Notes under the pieces: model-generated
Seen by the model: the letters and a program-made list of their open reading frames with translations, nothing else
Told to the model about the DNA's origin: nothing
The model's database searches: none
Made by a program: the position numbers and the translations under genes
In this document: one piece after another, positions 8,095-17,248 of the stretch
Numbering within the stretch: the first letter of the stretch is position 1
How the letters are laid out: each line of letters starts with the position of its first letter
Source of the DNA: Bacillota bacterium
GTDB taxonomy: Bacteria; Bacillota; Bacilli; Paenibacillales; Paenibacillaceae
DNA: 22,243 nt
Assembly: GCA_023433615.1 (NCBI GenBank)
Contig: JAEZCJ010000044.1
Span: 1 to 22,243, forward strand
Direction: 5' to 3'

Positions 8095-9342
8095 ATGAGA
8101 ATCCTGCTTGCCACGTACTGGGGCCTCCCGTTCGTAGGAGGGGTCGAGCAGTATGTCTTCCAGCTTAAAAGAGGATTGGAGCAGCAAGGGCATAATGTCG
8201 ATATTTTCTGTAAAATGCCGGATAACTCGGCGTACTATCTGCTAGGCACCAATCATGTCGTTCCCAGGGATAAGCTGATGCCGATGCTGTCGGCCAAGGT
8301 GGATACCTGCTTCACCAACAGACTGCCCGGACTGGATCCGTGGATTCAGTACCTTGAGGTGGAGAAGTACTGCTATGAGGCTGCCGCGGCGACGATTCGT
8401 CCGAGCACGTACGATATCATCCATACCCAGGACATTATCTCTACGCGGGCGTTCAGGCGCGTGACGAAGCCGCATGTGCCGATCGCGGCCACCATTCACG
8501 GCTGCTTGACGACCGAAATATTCAATCGTTCCAAGCAGATTACCAGCGAGCGGATGTTCGGCGACGATGTATGGTCGTACCTCGGGTTGGCCGAAGGGTT
8601 GGGCGTCTCGAGCAGCCACCGGGCCATCATTCCTACGCAGTGGTTGAAAAACATTCTTGTTCAATACGGAGCCCCCGACCCGAAGATGTCCGTTGTGCCG
8701 TACGGGATGGACCATCTCGGTTTCCTTGCGCGCATGGGGGAGACCCCGCAGATGGCCGTACCGGATTCGTACGGAAGAACCGTGTTCATCTGCCCGGCAC
8801 GATTCGATAGCGTGAAGGGGCATATCTATCTGATCCAGGCTTTGTCCCAGCTGAAGCAGTCGCGGCAAGACTGGGTCTGCTGGCTGGTTGGGGGCGGGGA
8901 ATTGGAGTCGAGCCTGCAGCAGATGGTGGCTGATGTCGGCTTGACGGAGCAAGTGTTGTTCCTGGGCAGCAGACCGGATGTGCCCGCACTCCTGCGCATG
9001 GCCGACATCTTCGTGCTGCCGAGCGTCCAGGATAACCATCCCTTCGCCGTCATGGAAGCGCAGCTGGCCGGCAAGCCGTGCGTCGTGTCCAATGCAGGCG
9101 GCATTCCGGAGATGGTGGAGCATCTCTCTACGGGCTATGTCGCGCAGGCCGGAGATGCCTTGGATCTATGCCATAAGCTTGGCATGGCGCTCGACAACAA
9201 AGAACTGAACCAGCAGATCGGCTATCGCTGCGTGGAGTTCGGAATGAGGCAATGGTCGCTTGAAGCCATGGTTCAGCGTACGACGGCGATGTACGAGGAA
9301 GCCAGGCAGATCTGTCATGCGGAGGTGATGGCACGTGGCTAG
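8095..9342 (+). CDS. GT4-family glycosyltransferase
   Basis: Retaining GT-B glycosyltransferase of 415 aa. The N-terminal acceptor domain opens with MRILLATYWGLPFVGGVEQYV, the glycine-rich loop common to GT4 enzymes. The donor domain shows FICPARFDSVKGH (231-243), WLVGGGELE (263-271) and PSVQDNHPFAVMEAQLAGKPCVVS (309-332). In the usual EX7E motif the first acid is Asp (Asp313) and the second is Glu321. The enzyme is cytoplasmic, with no membrane helix. The ATG has AAAGGAG 7 nt upstream. It is transcribed away from the minus-strand sugar operon, whose sugars it may use, and its 3' end overlaps an Arg-rich protein gene by 8 nt. Donor and acceptor are unknown. Confidence 0.9.
   Translation: MRILLATYWGLPFVGGVEQYVFQLKRGLEQQGHNVDIFCKMPDNSAYYLLGTNHVVPRDKLMPMLSAKVDTCFTNRLPGLDPWIQYLEVEKYCYEAAAATIRPSTYDIIHTQDIISTRAFRRVTKPHVPIAATIHGCLTTEIFNRSKQITSERMFGDDVWSYLGLAEGLGVSSSHRAIIPTQWLKNILVQYGAPDPKMSVVPYGMDHLGFLARMGETPQMAVPDSYGRTVFICPARFDSVKGHIYLIQALSQLKQSRQDWVCWLVGGGELESSLQQMVADVGLTEQVLFLGSRPDVPALLRMADIFVLPSVQDNHPFAVMEAQLAGKPCVVSNAGGIPEMVEHLSTGYVAQAGDALDLCHKLGMALDNKELNQQIGYRCVEFGMRQWSLEAMVQRTTAMYEEARQICHAEVMARG
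9321..9329 (+). promoter_or_regulatory. Full-length Shine-Dalgarno deciding a GTG start
   Basis: GGAGGTGAT is a nine-base match to the anti-Shine-Dalgarno end of 16S rRNA. It lies inside the last codons of the glycosyltransferase gene and 5 nt before the GTG at 9335. It is the main evidence that the Arg-rich frame is translated. Confidence 0.75.
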
Positions 9343-9793
9343 GAGAGCTGCCGCCAAGAGGCGTCGAACGAGCGCAGGCAAGCTTGCGAGGAACGGCAGG
9401 AAGTCGCGGAATGTTAGGAGGAAGCGCGGAGCGGTCCGCAATCGTTCGAGACTACGCAAGCGCTCCCGCCCGCGGCTTCGGCTTCGGCGCCGCCTGCGCA
9501 AAGCGGGGATGGTCAAGGGGAGACGCAAGAGGAGGTTGCGAGGCAGGCGCGGGGCAAGAAGGTATCGTAATACGAGAAGAAGAAGGAGGAGGACGTCTGT
9601 CCATTCTCCGTACGTCGACGCGAATAAGTATAATCACCTGTTCATGCCGCCTCAAGTGACCGTAGGGCTGCAGGTCGAGCGAGAGTTATGGGATCTCATC
9701 GAATCGGAAGTTCCGCAGAACTACATCGTCCCTGATCTGGATGTGTTCCACCATATGACCGCGTTCTATAGGAGTCAGCAGGCAGCGGGTTAG
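9335..9793 (+). CDS. Arginine-rich small protein of unknown function
   Basis: I do not recognise this 152-aa protein. Residues 1 to about 87 are extremely basic, with about 39 arginines plus several lysines, runs such as TRRRRRRT, and almost no acidic residues. The last 60 or so residues (from about SPYVDANKYNHLFMPPQ) have ordinary composition with Trp, Tyr and Phe and look like a small folded domain. The GTG start overlaps the glycosyltransferase gene by 8 nt and has a full-length Shine-Dalgarno, so the two are translationally coupled. Possible roles are a protamine-like nucleic-acid binder, a basic spore coat/crust protein comparable in charge to CotG, or a polyanion-binding partner of the glycan. 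A shifted frame across 9343-9590 reads as a Gln/Glu/Pro/Ala-rich stretch but contains stops, so a historic frameshift cannot be fully excluded. Confidence 0.68.
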   Translation: MARRAAAKRRRTSAGKLARNGRKSRNVRRKRGAVRNRSRLRKRSRPRLRLRRRLRKAGMVKGRRKRRLRGRRGARRYRNTRRRRRRTSVHSPYVDANKYNHLFMPPQVTVGLQVERELWDLIESEVPQNYIVPDLDVFHHMTAFYRSQQAAG

Positions 9794-9823
9794 GCGGCTG
9801 CAGGGGCGGGCTGCAGAGGCCGC
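9794..9823 (+). terminator. Imperfect GC-rich hairpin after the Arg-rich gene
   Basis: GCGGCTGCAG (9794-9803) can pair with CTGCAGAGGCCGC (9811-9823) with a small bulge, starting directly after the stop codon. There is no T-run afterwards, so intrinsic termination is only possible, not shown. Confidence 0.3.
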
Positions 9824-9921
9824 TATGGGAGATTCGAGCCCGTGCTGCTATGCGCCACAGTAAGTGGAAAATGGGTGAAAGGTATGTTGCGTTCTCGGCA
9901 TACGATACGGTATGCGACTGC

Positions 9922-10025
9922 TGGGCGGTTTTGTGGATAGCAAAAATGCTGCACGATCGTTGAGATAGGACCCTTGGCGGCTTCTTGGATAGCGAATATG
10001 CTATACAATTGCCGTGTTCGGCCGC
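9922..10025. repeat. Two degenerate ~52-bp tandem repeats with internal hairpins
   Basis: Units at 9922-9974 and 9975-10025 both begin with a GGCGG block and share TGGATAGC, AATATGCT-like and AC(G/A)AT(C/T)-like segments in the same order. Each has a small palindrome at the same place: AGCA-AAAA-TGCT (9939-9950) and ATAGC-GAATAT-GCTAT (9989-10004). A further hairpin, GCATAC-GATACG-GTATGC (9898-9915), lies just upstream, and another TGGGCGG begins at 10026. No credible gene occurs in 9794-10109. Confidence 0.45.
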
Positions 10026-10068
10026 TGGGCGGGTGGCGTGAATGTGCAGACAATGGAAGCGCCAAGGG

Positions 10069-10098
10069 TTGACAATCGATACCAACCCGATATATAGT
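10069..10098 (+). promoter_or_regulatory. Sigma-A promoter of the thiamine operon
   Basis: A perfect -35 TTGACA (10069-10074) is followed by TATATA (10091-10096, 16-nt spacer) or TATAGT (10093-10098, 18-nt spacer). Transcription would begin near 10104, just before the riboswitch aptamer. Confidence 0.75.
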
Positions 10099-10109
10099 CT
10101 TACCTGAAT

Positions 10110-10200
10110 CCACTAGGGGCGCCCACTTGGGCTGAGATAAGGCGGAATGCCTTGGTCCCTTTGAACCTGATCTGGGTTATGCCAGCGTAGGAAAGTGGGA
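10110..10200 (+). promoter_or_regulatory. TPP riboswitch (THI element)
   Basis: The aptamer that binds thiamine pyrophosphate is unmistakable. It contains GGGGCGCCC, GGGCTGAGA at 10139-10147 region, CCCTTTGAACCTGATCTGG, and the closing GCCAGCGTAGGAAAGTGGG that pairs back with the 5' CCACTaGGGG side. It sits about 270 nt before thiC and is followed by an intrinsic terminator at 10331-10357. Control is therefore expected to be by premature termination when TPP is abundant. Confidence 0.96.
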
Positions 10201-10330
10201 ATTGCTTGAAGCCGATAGGCATCGCGCAAGGCAACGTATGCGCTTCACGGGTCAGCACGATTGCCGCTGCACCGGGAAGCAGGAAGCATGCCGCGCCGGA
10301 TGCGCGTCCGTACCGCTTCGAACGAATTCT

Positions 10331-10357
10331 GCCGCTTCCTCGCCGAAGCGGCTTTTT
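10331..10357 (+). terminator. Riboswitch-controlled intrinsic terminator
   Basis: GCCGCTTC (10331-10338), loop CTCGCC, GAAGCGGC (10345-10352) and then TTTTT form a classic terminator. The 5'-arm sequence CCGCTTC also occurs at 10313-10319. The 3' arm can alternatively pair with 10358-10371 in a longer hairpin, so several mutually exclusive folds exist. A further hairpin, GAGAGAC-GCC-GTCTCTC (10382-10398), follows. The rest of 10358-10477 is leader without a credible gene. Confidence 0.85.
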
Positions 10358-10477
10358 GCCGCGCTTCGGCGGGGAGCCGGCGAGAGACGCCGTCTCTCCC
10401 CTCCCCTTATCCCTCAGAAGGCCTCCTATTGGATTCGCTGCCAGCAGTCGAACGAATTCATAGGAGGTTATTTATTC

Positions 10478-12230
<1,753 letters not shown>

Positions 12231-12238
<8 letters not shown>

Positions 12239-13349
12239 CAGCTTGGCCCGGTACGACCGGCAGATGCGCTTCGCCCCGATCGGCAAGCAAGGCCAGCGGC
12301 GGCTATCGGAGGCGGTCGTGCTGATAGCCGGCACCGGCGCGCTCGGGGCGGCGTTAGCGGAGCACATGGCCAGAGCAGGCATCGGCACGGTACGGCTGGC
12401 CGACCGCGATTACGTGGAGCTCAGCAACCTGCAGCGGCAGCGATTGTTCGACGAGCAGGATGCGGATCAGGGGCTGCCCAAGGCGATTGCCGCGGCGAAT
12501 AAGCTGCGGCGGATCAACGGCGAAGTGCGACTCGAACCGCATGTCGTGGACTTGAACGGGCAGTCTGCTTACGAGCTGGCCGAAGGCGCGGCACTCGTGC
12601 TGGACGGCACCGACAATGCCGCTGCCCGATTCGCGCTTAGCGATGCCGCCTATCGCCTCGGGATCCCTTACGTCTATGGCGGCATTACGGCCGCAAGCGG
12701 CATGAGCGCGACGTTCGTGCGGGGCGAGACGGCATGCCTGCGCTGCGCCGTAGGCGAAGAAGAGCTTGCCGAGGGCGCCAACTGCGAGACGGCGGGCATC
12801 ATCGCGCCGATCGTCGAGCTGATCGCGGCGGTTCAAGCCGCAGAGACGCTCAAGTGGCTGAGCGGCGCGCGCGATGCGCTGCGCCGGACGTGGCTGACGG
12901 CGGAGCTCTGGCCGTTCGCCGTCCGCGAGACGCGCATGCCGCTGCCGGTGCGCGATTGCCCGGTGTGCGGCGATGCACGTTCGGGCATCTCAGCGCCGTA
13001 TCCCGCGGGCGATGCAGAACCGGAACGCCGCGAGGGCGAGGAGGAGTGGGGGGCCGCCGTGCTGTGCGGCCGCGATTCGGTGCAAGTGACGCTCGGCTTC
13101 GCCTTGCCGGCAGCCATCGAGCTGGAGCAGCGGCTGCGCAAGCTGGGCTGCCGAACGGAGCGCAACCCCTATCTGGTTCGCGCATGGACGTTGGATGGGC
13201 TTAAGCTGGTTATTTTTCCGGAGGGGCGCATTCTCGTGCAAGGCACGGGCGATCCGCAGGCCGCCAAGGAAGCTTGCAGGCGATACCTGACGATGGAGCC
13301 GTCCGCAGCAACGTTAACCGTAAGAGAGGAGATGAGGGTAGATGCGTGA
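12231..13349 (+). CDS. thiF: ThiS adenylyltransferase ThiF (HesA/MoeB/ThiF family)
   Basis: E1-like enzyme of 372 aa that adenylates the C-terminal Gly of ThiS before sulfur transfer. It has the ATP-binding loop AGTGALGA (33-40), the LSNLQRQRLF arginine segment (50-59), DGTDN (125-129), and two zinc-binding CxxC pairs, CLRC (169-172) and CPVC (243-246). The putative catalytic cysteine is in ANCETAGIIAP (Cys185). After about residue 265 there is an extra C-terminal domain with CGRDSVQV and NPYLVRAW; similar tails occur in Bacillus-type ThiF/MoeB proteins, as I recall. The ATG overlaps the thiC stop, with GGAGG 8 nt upstream, and the 3' end overlaps thiE/S. MoeB is the alternative, but the operon points to ThiF. 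Confidence 0.92.
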
Positions 13350-14223
13350 GCGCGTGAACTTCTCGCTGTATGCGATCACCGGAGAGAATTGCCATCCCGG
13401 GCGCGGCATGCTCGAGGTGATGGAAGCCGCGATCGTCGGCGGAGCGGATATTATCCAACTGCGCGCCAAGGACGCGCCGAAGGAGGAAGTGCTGGCGAAG
13501 GCCCGCGCCCTGCGCGAGCTGACGCTTCGTCACGGCGTGCCGTTCATCGTCAACGATTATCCGGAGATCGCGCATGCCGCAGGCGCGGACGGCGTCCATA
13601 TCGGCCAGGAGGATCTGTCGGTGGCGGAAGCAAGAGCGCTGCTGGGACCCGGCGCCATTATCGGCGTGTCGACGCATTCGATCGAGCAGGCTCGGGCGGC
13701 CGAGCGGTCGGGCGCCGATTATATCGGCGTCGGCCCTGTCTATCCGACGGGCACCAAGCCGGGCCGGCAAGCGGTCACGTTGTCTTATGTAAGGGAGGCC
13801 GCTGCCGAGATCACGATTCCATGGGTCGCGATCGGCGGCATCGATCTACAGAACGTCGATGACGTACTGGCAGCCGGCGCATCCAGCATTTGCGCGGTAT
13901 CCGCGATCGTCGGCAGCGAGGACCCTGAAGCGGCTGCGCGCTCGTTCCGTACCAAGATCGCGGCTGCGCGCGCGAAGGCGGCGATAGGACTGACAGCCGC
14001 CGCGATGGAGCAGGGAGCACCGGGCTATAAGCTGACGGTGAACGGACAAGAGGTGCGCCTGTCGGCGAACCATATCGCGGATCTGGTGTCGTACTACGGG
14101 CTTACGGACAAGCGGATCGTCGCGGAGCTGAACGGCGAGATTGTCGCGCGTGCCGCTTGGGATCGCACGCCGCTCAGTCAAGGGGCCGTCGTGGAACTGG
14201 TTCATTTTGTTGGAGGAGGTTGA
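13342..14223 (+). CDS. thiE: Fused thiamine-phosphate synthase ThiE and sulfur carrier ThiS
   Basis: One 293-aa frame joins two thiamine proteins. Residues 1 to about 213 are ThiE, which couples HMP-PP with thiazole phosphate. They keep QLRAK (39-43), VND (Asn71/Asp72), GQEDL (Asp91), GVS (Ser110) and PTGTK (Thr136, Thr138, Lys139), so it is ThiE rather than the TenI paralogue. After an Ala-rich linker, residues about 229-293 are ThiS, a ubiquitin-like carrier starting YKLTVNGQEV and ending in exposed Gly-Gly-Gly, as needed for adenylation and thiocarboxylation. No frameshift or stop separates them. An internal Met222 (14005) has no good ribosome binding site, so a free ThiS by internal initiation is unlikely. 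It overlaps thiF by 8 nt and lies 6 nt before thiG, the partner of ThiS. Confidence 0.92.
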   Translation: MRERVNFSLYAITGENCHPGRGMLEVMEAAIVGGADIIQLRAKDAPKEEVLAKARALRELTLRHGVPFIVNDYPEIAHAAGADGVHIGQEDLSVAEARALLGPGAIIGVSTHSIEQARAAERSGADYIGVGPVYPTGTKPGRQAVTLSYVREAAAEITIPWVAIGGIDLQNVDDVLAAGASSICAVSAIVGSEDPEAAARSFRTKIAAARAKAAIGLTAAAMEQGAPGYKLTVNGQEVRLSANHIADLVSYYGLTDKRIVAELNGEIVARAAWDRTPLSQGAVVELVHFVGGG

Positions 14224-14229
14224 CTTGGC

Positions 14230-15078
14230 GTGACGATATCCATATCGAATCCGAATAAGCTGGTCATCGGGGGCAAGTCGCTGACCAGCAGGCTCTTCCT
14301 GGGTACAGGAAGGTTCCCGAGCCCTGCCGTTATGCTGCAGGCGCTGGATGCGTGCGGCGCTGAGGTGGTGACGTTCGCGGTTCGCCGGGTCAACCTCGAT
14401 TGGGCCGAAGACGACGCGCTGCTGCAGCATCTGGAAGGGCGCGAGCTGACGTACCTGCCGAATACGTCAGGGGCATCGAATGCCGCAGAGGCCGTACGGA
14501 TTGCCAAGCTGGCGCGGGCCGCCGGACTGGGGAACTGGGTCAAAGTCGAGATCAGCGCCCATGCCAAGACGCTGCTGCCCGATCCGATCGAGACGCTGAA
14601 GGCAACGGCCGAGCTTGCGGAGCTGGGGTTCGTCGTGCTGCCGTATACGTCGGATGACCCGATGCTCTGCAAGCGCTTGGAAGAGGCCGGCGCAGCGGCG
14701 GTCATGCCGGGCGGTTCGCCGATCGGCACGGGCCTCGGCATATTGAATCCGTATAATCTGGCCTGGATTGCCGAGGATGCCAAGGTGCCGGTCATCGTCG
14801 ATGCCGGCCTCGGATCTGCCGCGGATGCCGCAGAGGCGATGGAACTCGGCGCATCCGGCGTCCTGGTCAATACGCCGATCGCCAAGGCCAAGGATCCGGT
14901 ATCGATGGCCAGGGCTGTCGGGCTTGCCGTCGAGGCCGGCATGCTGTCGCGCCTCGCGGGACGCATCCCGAAGCGGCGCTACGCATCCGCGAGCAGCACG
15001 GAGGAGGGCATTTCGGAGATGTCCGCCGGAGGCGGCAGGGTCGACTTGGCAAGTACGGGTGCCTATGCCAATGGCTGA
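14230..15078 (+). CDS. thiG: Thiazole synthase ThiG
   Basis: TIM-barrel enzyme of 282 aa that builds the thiazole ring from deoxyxylulose phosphate, ThiS thiocarboxylate and dehydroglycine. It has the opening GGKSLTSRLFLGTGRFPS (14-31), the catalytic-lysine strand WVKVE (Lys105), PDPIETLKATAEL, and the phosphate-binding AVMPGGSPIGTGLGI and VDAGLGSAADAAEAMELG. The start is GTG at 14230 with GGAGGAGG about 10 nt upstream. It has a slightly long, low-complexity C-terminal tail (about 25 residues, Ser/Gly-rich) compared with the usual ~256 aa. Its 3' end overlaps thiO. The dehydroglycine is expected to come from ThiO encoded next. Confidence 0.96.
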   Translation: MTISISNPNKLVIGGKSLTSRLFLGTGRFPSPAVMLQALDACGAEVVTFAVRRVNLDWAEDDALLQHLEGRELTYLPNTSGASNAAEAVRIAKLARAAGLGNWVKVEISAHAKTLLPDPIETLKATAELAELGFVVLPYTSDDPMLCKRLEEAGAAAVMPGGSPIGTGLGILNPYNLAWIAEDAKVPVIVDAGLGSAADAAEAMELGASGVLVNTPIAKAKDPVSMARAVGLAVEAGMLSRLAGRIPKRRYASASSTEEGISEMSAGGGRVDLASTGAYANG

Positions 15079-16255
15079 TACTGTTCTGATACTAGGAGGC
15101 GGAATTATCGGTCTCGCATGCGCGTTCGAGGCCGCGGGACGAGGCTATAGCGTCACCGTGCTCGAGGCCGGCGTGCCGGGCGGGCAAGCATCGGGAGCGG
15201 CGGCGGGCATGCTGGCGCCGTTCTCGGAGAATCCCGATCAGCCGGACGACTTCTTCCGGCTATGCCTCGATAGTCTGCGCCGGTACCCGGAATGGCTGGT
15301 TTCGATCGAGGCGGCTTCCGGCATGACGATCGAATGGCACCCTTCCGGAAGCCTGAACATCGCTTACCACGAAGCCGATCTCGAACCGCTCCGCACGCGC
15401 ATGGACTGGCATAACCGCTTCGGGGCAGATGCCGAGCTGGTCGATGCCGCTGCGCTTCGCAGGCTGGAACCGATGCTGTCGCATGATGTATCGGCTGCGG
15501 TCCGTTATCCCGGCGAGAGCCATGTCTATGCCCCGCAGCTCGTGGCTGCGCTGGAGCAAGCCTGCGTGCAGCGCGGCGTCCGGATCGTCAGCCAGACCGG
15601 GGACGCGACCGATGTGCGCATCTCGCCTACATCGGTGGAGGTGGCGACGGAGCGGCAGGGACGCCATGCCGCAGATCGACTTGTCGCGTGTACGGGCGCA
15701 TGGAGCGGCGCGCTGGAGCGCTGGTTCGGCCTGCCGATTCCCGTGCATCCGATCCGCGGGCAGATCTGCGCCTATCCCGTACCCGTCGGCGCCGTCTGGC
15801 ATATCGTCGTCTCGTCGCAAGCGTACTGGACAGCCAAGGGCAACGGCACGCACGTATGCGGCGCATCCGAGGATGTGGCCGGCTTCGACACGGCCGTAAC
15901 GGAGCGCGGCATCGGCAGGCTGATCCGCTGGGGGCCGCGCGCGTTCCCGATGCTCGCGGATCTGCCGGTTACGCATCGCTGGGCCGGGCTCAGGCCGGCG
16001 ACGCGCGACGGCTGGCCGCTGATCGGCAAGCTGGCGGACGCGCCGAACGTGATCGTCGCGACCGGCCATTACCGCAACGGCATCCTGCTGTCGCCGGTCA
16101 CGGCGGCAGCCGTCGGCGCGCTGCTGGACGAACGGGAGGCGCCTATCCGATTGACCGCCTTCGCGCCGGAGCGATTCGCCATCGCCGGCGTCGGCATCGG
16201 CGTTGGTCACGCAGCAACCGGTTATGCGGCTGCCGGAGGGAGGGGGCCGGCATGA
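15071..16255 (+). CDS. thiO: Glycine oxidase ThiO
   Basis: FAD-dependent amine oxidase (DAO family) of about 394 aa that oxidises glycine to the imine used by ThiG, the oxygen-dependent alternative to ThiH. It has the dinucleotide motif ILGGGIIGLACAFEAAGRG near the N-terminus with the glutamate of VLEAG, the SGAAAGMLAP flavin loop, and the substrate-site arginines in RWAGLRPATRDGWP (Arg308) and GHYRNGILLSP (Arg335). The ATG at 15071 overlaps the thiG stop (ATGGCTGA). An in-frame ATG at 15065 is equally possible, and neither has a strong ribosome binding site, so translation is probably coupled to thiG. A short Gly/Ala-rich tail ends the protein. The stop overlaps the thiD start. Confidence 0.93.
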   Translation: MADTVLILGGGIIGLACAFEAAGRGYSVTVLEAGVPGGQASGAAAGMLAPFSENPDQPDDFFRLCLDSLRRYPEWLVSIEAASGMTIEWHPSGSLNIAYHEADLEPLRTRMDWHNRFGADAELVDAAALRRLEPMLSHDVSAAVRYPGESHVYAPQLVAALEQACVQRGVRIVSQTGDATDVRISPTSVEVATERQGRHAADRLVACTGAWSGALERWFGLPIPVHPIRGQICAYPVPVGAVWHIVVSSQAYWTAKGNGTHVCGASEDVAGFDTAVTERGIGRLIRWGPRAFPMLADLPVTHRWAGLRPATRDGWPLIGKLADAPNVIVATGHYRNGILLSPVTAAAVGALLDEREAPIRLTAFAPERFAIAGVGIGVGHAATGYAAAGGRGPA

Positions 16256-17097
16256 ATACAGGAGGAGCGGGTACGCTGCCGCGGGCGCTGTCGATCGCCG
16301 GCTCCGATTCCGGCGGCGGAGCCGGCATCCAAGCCGACCTCAAGACGATGCAGGAGCTCGGCGTATTCGGCATGACGGCCGTAACGGCGGTCACGGCGCA
16401 GAACAGCGTCGGCGTCCATGGCATCTTCCCCGTACCAGTCGAAGCCATCGTGCAGCAGATCGACGCCGTGCTGTCCGATATCGGCGCGGATGCCGTCAAG
16501 ACCGGCATGCTGTACGGTCCGGAGGTTACGCTAGCCGTGGCGGAGGCGGTCGAGCGGCACCGGATCAGACGGCTCGTCGTCGATCCGGTCATGCTGGCCA
16601 AGGGCGGCTCGCCGCTTCTGCTCGCAGAAGCGATCGACGTGCTGGTCACGCAGCTATTGCCGCTCGCCGAGCTCGTCACTCCGAATATCCCGGAGGCCTG
16701 CGTCCTGCTCGGCTGGCAGGAGTCGGACATCCGGAGCGAGACCGACATGGCGGAGGCCGCTTGCGCGCTGCAGCGCTTAGGTCCGGCCAACGTGTTGGTC
16801 AAGGGCGGCCATCTGGGCCCGGTCCACGGGTCGGGGAACTGTGTCGACGTGCTGGCAGGCGTTGCCGCCCCCGATCCGGTCTTCTATCGCTCCCCGCGCA
16901 TCGACACGCCGCACACGCATGGCACGGGCTGCACGCTGTCTGCCGCCATAACGGCGGGCCGTGCGCAGGGCATCCCGCTGCCGGAGGCCGTGGGCAGGGC
17001 GAAGGCGTACCTCGATTCCGCAATCGCGCATGCGGTGCGGACGGGCAGCGGGATCGGCTCCCTGCGGCATGCGGCGCATCGCTTGTCGCGTACGTGA
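16252..17097 (+). CDS. thiD: HMP/HMP-phosphate kinase ThiD
   Basis: Ribokinase-family kinase of 281 aa that phosphorylates HMP-P to HMP-PP for the ThiE reaction. It has ALSIAGSDSGGGAGIQADLKT (about 12-32), VKTGMLY, VVDPVMLAKGG, TPNIPEA, VLVKGGHL and the anion-hole motif HGTGCTLSAAI with Cys227. The ATG overlaps the thiO stop (ATGA), and GGAGGGAGGGGG precedes it. It is the last gene of the thiamine operon; the frame closes 151 nt before the giant repeat gene. A PdxK-type vitamin B6 kinase activity is the usual alternative for this family, but the operon supports ThiD. Confidence 0.95.
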   Translation: MNTGGAGTLPRALSIAGSDSGGGAGIQADLKTMQELGVFGMTAVTAVTAQNSVGVHGIFPVPVEAIVQQIDAVLSDIGADAVKTGMLYGPEVTLAVAEAVERHRIRRLVVDPVMLAKGGSPLLLAEAIDVLVTQLLPLAELVTPNIPEACVLLGWQESDIRSETDMAEAACALQRLGPANVLVKGGHLGPVHGSGNCVDVLAGVAAPDPVFYRSPRIDTPHTHGTGCTLSAAITAGRAQGIPLPEAVGRAKAYLDSAIAHAVRTGSGIGSLRHAAHRLSRT

Positions 17098-17111
17098 CGC
17101 CATCCGCGACA
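17084..17111 (+). terminator. Inverted repeat at the end of the thiamine operon
   Basis: TGTCGCG (17084-17090) and CGCGACA (17105-17111) form a 7-bp stem around the thiD stop codon. The loop is 14 nt and no T-run follows, so it is at best a weak or Rho-assisted terminator. Confidence 0.25.
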
Positions 17112-17189
17112 TGACCGGGAGATAGGCCGACTTCATCGATACACGCCATTTTCCGCCGACCTACGTTCCTAAACTTGCTTCGACATGTG

Positions 17190-17217
17190 ACCTGCCCATA
17201 GGTAGACGCATATGATG
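17190..17217 (+). promoter_or_regulatory. Putative sigma-K-type promoter of the giant repeat gene
   Basis: AC (17190-17191), 17 nt, then CATATGATG (17209-17217) matches AC-N17-CATA-N3-T(A) with G for A at the end, as before the sugar operon. The -10 begins exactly 40 nt before the ATG at 17249, and the AGAAGGAGAGG ribosome binding site (17235-17245) lies between. No convincing sigma-A promoter is seen in the 151-nt gap after thiD. Confidence 0.42.
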
Positions 17218-17248
17218 CTGTAATTTATGGTGCGAGAAGGAGAGGGCT

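Noticed and set aside
7864..8193. 109-aa minus-strand frame in the divergent region
   Set aside because: It overlaps the start of the GT4 gene antisense, has no recognisable motif or clear ribosome binding site, and would sit between two divergent promoters.
10202..10477. Open frame upstream of thiC
   Set aside because: It runs through the riboswitch expression platform and terminator; ThiC similarity and a strong ribosome binding site begin at 10478.
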